Assembly (NCBI RefSeq): GCF_036013915.1 | Contig: NZ_CP107899.1 | Coordinates: 1,054,001-1,118,000, forward strand | Source of the DNA: Streptomyces sp. NBC_00464 | GTDB taxonomy: Bacteria; Actinomycetota; Actinomycetes; Streptomycetales; Streptomycetaceae | DNA: 64,000 nucleotides | Direction of reading: 5' to 3' | In this document: piece after piece, positions 53,270-62,744 of the stretch | Numbering within the stretch: position 1 is the stretch's first letter | Layout of the letters: every line of letters starts with the position of its first letter | The notes under the pieces: generated by a model | The model's input: the letters and a program-made list of their open reading frames with translations, nothing else | Told to the model about the DNA's origin: nothing | The model's database searches: none | Translations under genes and position numbers: made by a program

Positions 53270-56200
53270 ATGCAGCCCCGACACGGTTCTCGCAAGAGAC
53301 AAAGCAGCACGGCCGCGCTGATAGCGGCCTCACTCGTCCTGCTCGTGACAGCCCCCACCGCGGCCGCGGCCACCTCGGCCGGTGCGGGCGCGAAGGACCA
53401 AAAGCCCACCGGTGACCGGACTTTCAGCTCGTCCTTCGAGGCGGACGAAAAGCAGCCGGACTGGCGCAATACCGTTGAAGAAGGCCCCGACGGCAAGAAG
53501 CGGGCATCCGGTATCGACGGCGGCTTCTCCGCCGGAATACCGGGCAATGTGACCGACAAGGTCACAGATGTCCGCGCCAGCGACGAGAACACCGGTGGCG
53601 GCGAGGTGAAGGAAAACCTCGTCGACGGCGAATCCGGTACGAAGTGGCTTTCGTTCGAGCCCACCGCCTGGGCCGAGTTCGATCTCGTCGAGCCCGTCAA
53701 GGTCGTGACGTACGCCCTGACTTCCGCCGACGACCACGACGAGCGGGACCCGAAGGACTGGACCCTTCAGGGCTCCGAGGACGGCAAGACCTGGACGGAC
53801 CTGGACACCCGGACCGGCCAGACCTTCAGCGAGCGCTTCCAGACCAAGGCGTACGACTTCACGGCGGACAAGGCCTACCAGCACTTCCGCCTGAACATCA
53901 CGAAGAACAACGGCGCCGACGACGCGACCCAGCTCGCCGACGTCCAGTTCTCCGACGGTGACACCTCCGCCCCCGCCCCCGACGACATGCGCAGCCAGAT
54001 CGACCGCGGCCCGTCGGGCTCCCCCACCGCCAAGGCCGGCGCGGGCTTCACCGGAAAGAAGGCGCTGCGGTACGCGGGCACGCACAAGGCGGACGGTCGC
54101 GCGTACTCGTACAACAAGGTCTTCGACGTCAACACGGCCGTCACCCGGGACACCGAACTTTCCTACCTGGTATACCCCCAGATGGGTGAAACGGACCTGT
54201 CCTACCCGGCCACGCACGTCGCGGTGGACCTCGCCTTCACGGACGGCACCTACCTCAGCGATCTGCGCGCCACCGACAGCAACGGCGGCCTGCTGACCCC
54301 CGAGGGCCAGGCCGACGCCAAGCGGCTGTACGTCAACCAGTGGAACAAGGTCGACGCGCGGATCGGCACGGTCGCGGCCGGCAAGACCGTCGACCGGATC
54401 CTGGTCGCGTACGACTCCCCCAAGGGGCCCTCGAAGTTCCAGGGCTGGATCGACGACGTCAAGATCGCCCCCGAGGCGCCCGAGAAGCGCAAGAAGCACC
54501 TCTCGGACTACGCCTCGACCGTCCGCGGCACCAACTCCAGCGGCGGCTTCTCCCGGGGCAACAACTTCCCCGCCACCGCGGTCCCGAACGGCTTCAACTT
54601 CTGGACCCCGGTCACCAACGCCGGATCGACCAGCTGGCTGTACGACTACGCGCGCGGCAACAACGACGACAACCTGCCCACCCTGCAGGCCTTCAGCGCC
54701 AGTCATGAGCCGAGCCCCTGGATGGGCGACCGGCAGACCTTCCAGCTGATGCCGTCGGCGGCCTCCGGCACCCCGGACGCCTCGCGCACGGCGCGCGCAC
54801 TGCCGTTCAAGCACGAGAACGAGACGGCGCGGCCCCACTACTACGGGGTGACGTTCGAGAACGGTCTCAAGGCCGAGATGACGCCGACCGACCACGCGGC
54901 GCGGATGCGGTTCACCTACCCCGGTGACGACGCGAGCATGGTCTTCGACAACGTCTCCAACGACGGCGGGCTGACCCTCGACCCGAAGACGAGCTCCTTC
55001 ACCGGCTTCTCCGACGTGAAGAGCGGCGGCTCGACCGGCGCCACCCGGCTCTTCGTGTACGGCGTCTTCGACGCACCCGTCACCGGAAGCGGCAAGCTCT
55101 CCGGCGGCGGCGGTGACGACGTCACGGGCTACCTGCGCTTCGACGCGGGCAAGGACCGCACCGTCAACCTGCGGCTCGCCACCTCACTGATCAGCATCGA
55201 CCAGGCGAAGCAGAACCTGGCCGCCGAGATCCCCGCCTCGCGCTCCTTCGGCCGGGTCGAGGACAAGGCGCAGGACGCCTGGGACGACCTGCTGGGCAAG
55301 ATCGAGGTCGAGGGCGCGTCCGCCGACCAGCTGACCACGCTGTACTCCAGCATGTACCGGCTCTACCTCTACCCGAACTCGGGCTTCGAGAAGGTCGGGG
55401 AGAAGGACAAGTACGCATCGCCGTTCTCGCCGCAGGTCGGCTCGGACACCCCGACGCACACCGGCGCGAAGATCGTCGACGGCAAGGTGTACGTCAACAA
55501 CGGCTTCTGGGACACCTACCGGACGACGTGGCCGGCGTACTCCTTCCTCACGCCGAAGAAGGCCGGCGAGATGGTCGACGGCTTCGTCCAGCAGTACAAG
55601 GACGGCGGCTGGATCTCCCGCTGGTCCTCACCCGGCTACTCGGACCTGATGACGGGCACCTCCTCGGACGTCGCGTTCGCGGACGCGTACGTCAAGGGCG
55701 TGAAGTTCGACGCGGAGGCGGCGTACGACGCGGCCGTGAAGAACGCCACGGTCGTCCCGCCGTCCTCGGGTGTCGGCCGCAAGGGCATGGAGACCTCCCC
55801 GTTCGTCGGCTACGCGAACACCGACACGCACGAGGGCATGTCCTGGTCGATGGAGGGTTACGTCAACGACTACGGCATCGCGCAGATGGGCCAGGCGCTC
55901 TACAAGAAGACGCACAAGCAGCGCTACAAGGACGAGTCCGAGTACTTCCTGAACCGGGCCCGCAACTACGTCGAGCTGTTCGACGACAAGGCGGGCTTCT
56001 TCCAGGGCAAGGACGCCAAGGGCGACTGGCGGCTCCCGTCCGACCAGTACGACCCCCGCGTCTGGGGCTACGACTACACGGAGACCAACGGCTGGGGCTA
56101 CGCCTTCACCGCTCCGCAGGACAGCAAGGGCCTCGCCAACCTGTACGGCGGCCGGGACGGTCTGGCCAAGAAGCTGGACACGTACTTCTCCACCCCCGAG

Positions 56201-57115
56201 ACGGCGGGCCCGGAGTTCGTCGGTTCGTACGGCGGCGTCATCCACGAGATGACGGAGGCCCGTGACGTACGGATGGGCCAGTACGGCCACAGCAACCAGG
56301 TCGCGCACCACGTCACGTACATGTACGACGCGGCCTCGCAGCCGTTCAAGACGCAGGAGAAGGTCCGCGAGGTCCTCGGCCGTCTGTACACGGGCAGCGA
56401 GATCGGCCAGGGGTACCACGGCGACGAGGACAACGGCGAGCAGTCGGCCTGGTTCCTCTTCTCCTCCCTCGGCTTCTACCCGCTGGTCATGGGCAGTGGC
56501 GAGTACGCGATCGGCTCCCCGCTGTTCACCAAGACCACGGTGCACCTGGAGAACGGCCACGACCTGGTCGTCAAGGCGCCGAAGAACAGCGCGAAGAACA
56601 TCTACGTGCAGGGCCTGAAGGTCAACGGCAAGAAGTGGACCTCCACCTCGCTGCCGCACGACCTGCTGGCCAAGGGCGGGGTGCTGGAGTTCGACATGGG
56701 CTCCGAGCCGTCCGCCTGGGGCACCGGCAAGGACGCCGCCCCGGTCTCGATCACCAAGGACGACAAGGTGCCGACGCCGAAGAAGGACGTACTGAAGGGC
56801 GAGGGCGCCCTGTTCGACAACACCTCGGCCACCACGGCCACCGCCTCCACGGTGGAGCTGCCGGTCCCCTCGGCGACGAACGCGGTCCAGTACACGCTGA
56901 CGTCGGGCGACGCGGCCAAGGCCCCGGCGGGGTGGGTGCTGCAGGGCTCGTCCGACGGCACGACCTGGAAGGACCTCGACAAGCGGTCCGGCCAGTCGTT
57001 CGCCTGGGACAAGCAGACGAGGGCCTTCACGGTGACCGCCCCCGCCTCGTACGCCCACTACCGGCTGGTGCTCAGCGGTGAGGCGACGCTCGCGGAGGTG
57101 GAGCTGATCTCCTGA
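53270..57115 (+). CDS. Secreted GH92 alpha-mannosidase with two F5/8 type C-like domains
   Basis: Exported calcium-dependent exo-alpha-mannosidase of 1281 residues. A Sec signal (SRKRQSSTAALIAASLVLLVT, Ala-rich cleavage site near 36) is followed by a discoidin-like domain (about 100-235), a linker beta-sandwich, the GH92 N-terminal sandwich (about 420-680) and the (alpha/alpha)6 catalytic domain (about 690-1110). The family motif YHGDEDNGEQSAWFLFSSLG near residues 1049-1068 carries the catalytic acid/base region. A shorter F5/8-like domain (about 1180-1281) closes the protein. GGGAGG precedes the ATG by 11 bases. It is divergent from ngcEFG, with a LacI-type palindrome upstream and a strong terminator downstream. 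Likely target: mannose ends of fungal or glycoprotein glycans. Confidence 0.92.
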   Translation: MQPRHGSRKRQSSTAALIAASLVLLVTAPTAAAATSAGAGAKDQKPTGDRTFSSSFEADEKQPDWRNTVEEGPDGKKRASGIDGGFSAGIPGNVTDKVTDVRASDENTGGGEVKENLVDGESGTKWLSFEPTAWAEFDLVEPVKVVTYALTSADDHDERDPKDWTLQGSEDGKTWTDLDTRTGQTFSERFQTKAYDFTADKAYQHFRLNITKNNGADDATQLADVQFSDGDTSAPAPDDMRSQIDRGPSGSPTAKAGAGFTGKKALRYAGTHKADGRAYSYNKVFDVNTAVTRDTELSYLVYPQMGETDLSYPATHVAVDLAFTDGTYLSDLRATDSNGGLLTPEGQADAKRLYVNQWNKVDARIGTVAAGKTVDRILVAYDSPKGPSKFQGWIDDVKIAPEAPEKRKKHLSDYASTVRGTNSSGGFSRGNNFPATAVPNGFNFWTPVTNAGSTSWLYDYARGNNDDNLPTLQAFSASHEPSPWMGDRQTFQLMPSAASGTPDASRTARALPFKHENETARPHYYGVTFENGLKAEMTPTDHAARMRFTYPGDDASMVFDNVSNDGGLTLDPKTSSFTGFSDVKSGGSTGATRLFVYGVFDAPVTGSGKLSGGGGDDVTGYLRFDAGKDRTVNLRLATSLISIDQAKQNLAAEIPASRSFGRVEDKAQDAWDDLLGKIEVEGASADQLTTLYSSMYRLYLYPNSGFEKVGEKDKYASPFSPQVGSDTPTHTGAKIVDGKVYVNNGFWDTYRTTWPAYSFLTPKKAGEMVDGFVQQYKDGGWISRWSSPGYSDLMTGTSSDVAFADAYVKGVKFDAEAAYDAAVKNATVVPPSSGVGRKGMETSPFVGYANTDTHEGMSWSMEGYVNDYGIAQMGQALYKKTHKQRYKDESEYFLNRARNYVELFDDKAGFFQGKDAKGDWRLPSDQYDPRVWGYDYTETNGWGYAFTAPQDSKGLANLYGGRDGLAKKLDTYFSTPETAGPEFVGSYGGVIHEMTEARDVRMGQYGHSNQVAHHVTYMYDAASQPFKTQEKVREVLGRLYTGSEIGQGYHGDEDNGEQSAWFLFSSLGFYPLVMGSGEYAIGSPLFTKTTVHLENGHDLVVKAPKNSAKNIYVQGLKVNGKKWTSTSLPHDLLAKGGVLEFDMGSEPSAWGTGKDAAPVSITKDDKVPTPKKDVLKGEGALFDNTSATTATASTVELPVPSATNAVQYTLTSGDAAKAPAGWVLQGSSDGTTWKDLDKRSGQSFAWDKQTRAFTVTAPASYAHYRLVLSGEATLAEVELIS

Positions 57116-57138
57116 CCGGCTGAGCCGTACGTCCGGTC

Positions 57139-57187
57139 CCGTCGGGGGCGGGCCGCCCGCACACGCGGGCGGTTCCGCCCCCGACGG
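57139..57187. terminator. Two-part hairpin after the GH92 gene
   Basis: CCGTCGGGGGCGG pairs with CCGCCCCCGACGG, and inside it CCGCCCGC pairs with GCGGGCGG around ACAC, 23 bases past the stop. Confidence 0.8.
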
Positions 57188-57214
57188 CGTGTTGCCCAGG
57201 CCGTCGATCCCGAA

Positions 57215-57230
57215 ATTGGTCTACACCAAG
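57215..57230. promoter_or_regulatory. DasR-type dre-like site upstream of the chitinase gene (distal)
   Basis: ATTGGTCTACACCAAG keeps the TGGTCTA-n-ACCA heart of the dre operator (12 of 16 positions). Streptomyces chitinase promoters carry such repeats, targets of the GlcNAc-responsive repressor DasR. Confidence 0.6.
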
Positions 57231-57266
57231 TTTTCCCCAAATCGGTGCGCGCCCTTGACCCGGCGC

Positions 57267-57282
57267 ATTGGTCCAGTCCAAT
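57267..57282. promoter_or_regulatory. Second chitinase operator-like repeat (proximal)
   Basis: ATTGGTCCAGTCCAAT resembles the TGGTCCAGACCT direct repeats described at Streptomyces chitinase promoters. It is 52 bases from the first site, just after a TTGACC (57255-57260) that may be the -35. The rest of the 320-base gap before the start codon shows no gene. Confidence 0.55.
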
Positions 57283-57435
57283 CTCGCGAATGTACCACCA
57301 CGTGGCATGAACACTTAAAGCGCTCCCGAGATCCGGCCCGCCGCTCGGAGACGTCGCGGCGCCGTCCCGGCGACCGCGACGTCACGCGGGGAGATATCGG
57401 GCGCACCGGCTCCCCGCACCCACGGAGGTAGAACC

Positions 57436-59664
<2,229 letters not shown>

Positions 59665-59680
59665 GGTCCGCCCACCCTGA

Positions 59681-59719
59681 GGCCGTGGGCCGCCCGGTGA
59701 TCCCGGGCAGCCCACGGCC
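59681..59719. terminator. Hairpin after the chitinase gene
   Basis: GGCCGTGGGC-c-GCCCGG pairs with CCGGGC-a-GCCCACGGCC around TGATC, 17 bases past the stop. Confidence 0.75.
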
Positions 59720-59804
59720 GCTGCCGCTTTCTGTCCGTCACCCGTGGGGGTGGGTCCGCGCCGTTCGAGGGCGGGGCAGGCCGGGCCGTCGCTACATTCT
59801 GCTC

Positions 59805-60029
59805 ATGCCTCAGCCGAAGGATCTGGACCCGTACACCAATCCCCGCGCCTTCTACGGCGCCGAGTTGCGCCGACTGCGCGAGGCGGCCGGTATGTCGCAG
59901 AGCGAGTTGGGCTCCCGGGCGTTCTGTTCCGGTACGTACATCGGGCTGTTCGAAGCGGGGGAACGGCGGCCCCAGCTGGAACTGTCGCGCACGCTGGACG
60001 AGTTGCTGGGGAGCGGTGAGCATCTTCAG
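59805..60029 (+). pseudogene. 5' fragment of an XRE/DUF5753 regulator interrupted by an IS
   Basis: The first 75 codons of an XRE-family regulator. The HTH reads LRRLREAAGMSQSELGSRAF and the following SGTYIGLFEAGERRPQLELS is typical of the DUF5753 group that pairs with DUF397 proteins. After GEHLQR the frame continues into IS sequence with unrelated codons up to a stop near 60264. The 3' half resumes at 61901. A truncated HTH protein could still be made, but it would lack the regulatory domain. Confidence 0.85.
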
Positions 60030-60047
60030 CGGATTCTTGCGAGGAAC

Positions 60048-60067
60048 CCCGGGTGTTCACGCCCGGG
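60048..60067. repeat. Left-end hairpin of the IS
   Basis: CCCGGGTG and CGCCCGGG pair (one T-G) around a TTCA loop. The right-end hairpin has the same loop, consistent with TnpA recognition structures. Confidence 0.6.
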
Positions 60068-60187
60068 AGGAATCGCATCCCGTGGTTGCGACGCGGAGCG
60101 TCGCGGTGTCGTGACCGGCGGAGTCGGTGAAATCGAGTCGGCGCGGAGCGTCGGGACGGCCGGTCCGGCGGAGCCGGACGTGAAGGC

Positions 60188-60616
60188 TCAGCCGGGGCGC
60201 TTCTGGTTCTCGATGTACTCCTTGATCACTTTGAGTGGAGCCCCACCGGCGGAAGCGGCGAAGTAGGACGGGGACCAGAAGTGGTCGCCCCATAGGTAGC
60301 GGCGGATGTGGGCGGGGAACTCCTGGCGCAGTCGGCGGGCGGAGACGCCCTTGAGGGAGCCGACCAGCCGGGACAGTGCGATCTTGGGGGGATAGTGGAC
60401 CAGGAGATGGACGTGGTCGGTTTCGCCGTTGAACTCGGTCAGCTCAGCGCCGAAGTCGGTGCAGACGTCCCGCATGATCTCCTCGCATCGGACGAGGATC
60501 TCGTCGGTGAAGGGGCCGCGTCGGTACTTCGGGGTGAAGACCAAGTGCGCGTGGAGGGTGGAGACAACTGTTCTACCCCTCCTCAGATCGGGGTTTGGTT
60601 CCCATCGAGGTGACAT
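60188..60616 (-). CDS. tnpA: IS200/IS605 Y1 transposase TnpA
   Basis: Single-strand transposase of 142 residues. The HUH motif is His68-Val-His70 in DHVHLLVHYPP, and the catalytic tyrosine is Tyr134 in VIKEYIENQ. The N-terminus LHAHLVFTPKYRR is the standard beta strand of the Y1 family. No stop or frameshift is seen, so it should be functional. It is divergent from tnpB, with 32 bases between the starts, and the left hairpin lies beyond its 3' end. Confidence 0.93.
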   Translation of the reverse strand: MSPRWEPNPDLRRGRTVVSTLHAHLVFTPKYRRGPFTDEILVRCEEIMRDVCTDFGAELTEFNGETDHVHLLVHYPPKIALSRLVGSLKGVSARRLRQEFPAHIRRYLWGDHFWSPSYFAASAGGAPLKVIKEYIENQKRPG

Positions 60617-60648
60617 GGACTGATTGTAGGAGTGCTAGCCTCGCCGTC

Positions 60649-61821
60649 ATGAAGCTGGTGGTGCGGGTCAAACTCCTACCGACGCCCGTACAGGCGGCGG
60701 CACTTGAGGAAACCCTGCACGTCTGCAACGAGGCTGCTTCCTGGGCCGCGCAGGTCGCCTTCGAGGAGGGCGTGCACCGCCCCCTGGGCCTGCGCAAGCA
60801 CACCTACACCGAGATCAGACAACGCTGGGGACTGGGGGCGCAGGCGGCCCAGCACGCGATCAAGAAGACCTGTGACGCCTACACCACCTTGAAGGCCAAC
60901 CTCCGAGGCGGCCGGTACGGCCGGCCCGGCACCAAGCGCCACACCCGCGTCTCGGGCAAGCCGGTCACGTTCCGCAAGAACGCGGCCCAGCCTTACGACG
61001 ACCGCATGCTGTCCTGGCAGCACCAGGCCCGCACGGTCTCCATCTGGACCACGGCGGGCCGGTTGAAGGGCATGGCGTTCACCGGGCAGGCAGAGCAGCT
61101 GGCCGTGCTGGCCGGACACCGCCACGGCGAGTCCGACCTGGTCCGCCAGGGCGGGAAGTGGTTCCTGATCGCGACCTGCGAGATCCCCGAGAAGACCCTC
61201 AACGCTCACCCGGTGGGCTTCGTCGGGGTCGACCTGGGGATCGTGAACATCGCCGCCACCTCCGACGGCGAGCGCCACTCCGGGCGCCGGATCAACCGCA
61301 AGCGTACGAGCGACCGGGCGCTGCGCTCCAAGCTCCAGAAGAAGGGCACGAAGTCCGCGAAGCGGCGGGCGAAGAAGTACGCGGGCAAGGAAGCCCGCCG
61401 CAACAAGGACATCAACCACAAGATTTCGAAGCGGATCGTGGCGGAGGCTGAACGCACCGGTCGTGGGATCGCCCTGGAAGAACTGACGGGTATCCGCGAG
61501 CGGGCACGGCTGAGAAAGCCCCAACGCACCACGCTCCACTCCTGGCCCTTCGCCCAGCTCGGCTCGTTCATCGCCTACAAGGCCAAGAAGGCCGGAGTAC
61601 CGGTGATCTACATCGACCCGGCGTACACCAGCCAGGAATGCTCCCAGTGCCACCACACCGCACGCACCAACCGGCCTACCCAGGCCCGCTTCGCGTGCAA
61701 GGCCTGCGGCTTCGTCGAGCACGCGGACCACAACTCGTCCCACAACATCACCCGAAGAGGGTGGATGGCATGGGTCTGCGGGGCCCAGTCAACGGCCCCA
61801 GCCCTCACACTCATCGCGTGA
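60649..61821 (+). CDS. tnpB: RNA-guided endonuclease TnpB
   Basis: A 390-residue TnpB of the IS605 group, ancestor-type of Cas12. The RuvC-like catalytic triad is complete: Asp195 in GVDLGIVNIA, Glu277 in ALEELTG, Asp360 in HADHNSSHNI. The zinc ribbon between the last two has CSQC and CKAC knuckles. The N-terminal wedge begins MKLVVRVKLLPTPVQ. Family knowledge: TnpB cuts DNA beside a transposon-adjacent motif using an RNA made from the element's right end and so helps keep the element. ATG 60649 is used because the earlier frame from 60595 adds unrelated residues overlapping tnpA. Confidence 0.93.
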   Translation: MKLVVRVKLLPTPVQAAALEETLHVCNEAASWAAQVAFEEGVHRPLGLRKHTYTEIRQRWGLGAQAAQHAIKKTCDAYTTLKANLRGGRYGRPGTKRHTRVSGKPVTFRKNAAQPYDDRMLSWQHQARTVSIWTTAGRLKGMAFTGQAEQLAVLAGHRHGESDLVRQGGKWFLIATCEIPEKTLNAHPVGFVGVDLGIVNIAATSDGERHSGRRINRKRTSDRALRSKLQKKGTKSAKRRAKKYAGKEARRNKDINHKISKRIVAEAERTGRGIALEELTGIRERARLRKPQRTTLHSWPFAQLGSFIAYKAKKAGVPVIYIDPAYTSQECSQCHHTARTNRPTQARFACKACGFVEHADHNSSHNITRRGWMAWVCGAQSTAPALTLIA

Positions 61822-61920
61822 GAGCCGGACGCAGCCGGGACCCACCACAGCCAGTGATGACCCGAGCAGCAAGCCCCGGACTTCAGTCCGGGTAGTTGAC
61901 CGGCTGTGCCTTCTGGCACG
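61750..61920 (+). ncRNA. Predicted reRNA/omegaRNA of TnpB with guide reading into the host gene
   Basis: In characterised IS605 elements the guide RNA overlaps the end of tnpB, includes the right-end hairpin and takes its guide from the flank. Here the scaffold would end at TTGAC (61900) and the guide would begin CGGCTGTGCCTTCTGGCACG (61901-61920). The 5' edge is a guess. Confidence 0.5.
61875..61892. repeat. Right-end hairpin of the IS
   Basis: CCCGGAC and GTCCGGG pair around TTCA, eight bases before the predicted right boundary; typical of IS605-type right ends and part of the guide-RNA scaffold. Confidence 0.7.
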
Positions 61921-62509
61921 GACGTCGAAGGTGGCGGGGTACTTCGCGGATGCGGCTGAGCTCCAGCTCCAGGCCTCTTCCATCGGAAGCTATGCCTCGA
62001 TGCTTGTACTCGGCCTGTTGCAGACCGAGTCGTATGCGCGGGCGCTCACCCGCGCGTCACACCCGTTCGCCGCTCAGGACGTCATCGAGGGTCATGTGCG
62101 GACACGCATGGAACGCACAAGCCTTCTCGACTCACCCACCGCGCCGGTGCTTTGGTTGGTCATTCACGAAGCAGCTCTGCTTCTGCCGGTAGGGGGGAAC
62201 GCCGTGATGGCCGAGCAGCTCGCCCACCTCGCCGAGCGAACGGCCTCCCGCCCGCGCATCGTCACGCAGGTGCTCCCGTTCTCCGCCGGAGCGCACCCCT
62301 TCCTGCACGCGTCAATGACGCTGATTCAGTTCACCGAGGCGCCCGCAGTCGTGTATACGGAGGGCGCCTAGAGCGGCCAACTCGTCGAAGAACCGCTGCT
62401 GGTGGAGCAGTACAGCACCGCATACGATCTGGCCAGGGCTGCCGCGCTGTCGCCGGAGGCGTCCCTTGACCGGATCGCCTCGGCGGCAAAGGAGTTCGCG
62501 ACGCCATGA
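61901..62509 (+). pseudogene. 3' fragment of the interrupted XRE/DUF5753 regulator, with an extra amber stop
   Basis: The remaining part of the regulator: LLARTSKVAGYFADAAELQL starts the DUF5753 domain, and LGLLQTESYARALTRASHP and PVLWLVIHEAALLLPVGG are characteristic. Within this frame TAG at 62369-62371 replaces what is normally a Tyr or similar codon in YTEGA-x-SGQLVEEPLLVEQYS, after which homology continues to a stop at 62507-62509. The fragment thus carries two lesions, the IS and the nonsense codon. The original stop overlaps the start of the DUF397 gene as ATGA. Confidence 0.82.
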
Positions 62510-62715
62510 GCACCACACCTGACCTGACCACCGCTGCCTGGCGCACGTCGTCGTACAGCAATGGCGACGGCGGCGACTGCGTCGAGATCGCCGACAACCT
62601 CCCCGGCATCGTCCCCGTACGCGACAGCAAGACCGGCCCCGAGGGGCCGGCGATCACCTTCGCGACGAGCCGCTGGGCGCCCTTTGTCGCGGCCCTCGCC
62701 AATGGCTCGCTCTGA
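62506..62715 (+). CDS. DUF397 domain-containing protein
   Basis: A 69-residue protein, nearly all of it the DUF397 domain: AWRTSSYSNGDGGDCVEIA, then VPVRDSKTGPEGPAITF and WAPFVAAL. DUF397 proteins are encoded next to XRE/DUF5753 regulators (WhiJ-AbaA-like pairs) in Streptomyces and are thought to act with them. Here the partner is broken by an IS and a stop codon, so this gene is orphaned unless another copy exists. It starts within the last codon of the regulator's reading frame (ATGA overlap). Confidence 0.88.
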   Translation: MSTTPDLTTAAWRTSSYSNGDGGDCVEIADNLPGIVPVRDSKTGPEGPAITFATSRWAPFVAALANGSL

Positions 62716-62744
62716 CGGGAACTCCCGCGGGCCCGTCGCGCGTC

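Larger units (their letters stand above)
60030..61900. mobile_element. IS200/IS605 family element with tnpA and tnpB
   Basis: About 1.87 kb holding a Y1 transposase and a full TnpB, divergently arranged. The right end terminates in the hairpin at 61875-61892 followed by TAGTTGAC; TTGAC is, from memory, also the right cleavage motif of ISDra2. The left hairpin is at 60048-60067. Boundaries come from rejoining the host frame: CATCTTCAG before and CGGCTGTGCC after give a continuous XRE/DUF5753 reading frame. The left edge is ambiguous by one CGG codon. No target duplication is seen, as expected for this single-strand mechanism. Confidence 0.8.

Noticed and set aside
62369..62371. Programmed stop read-through in the DUF5753 fragment
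   Set aside because: The gene is already broken by an IS and no recoding signal is visible; a nonsense mutation is simpler.
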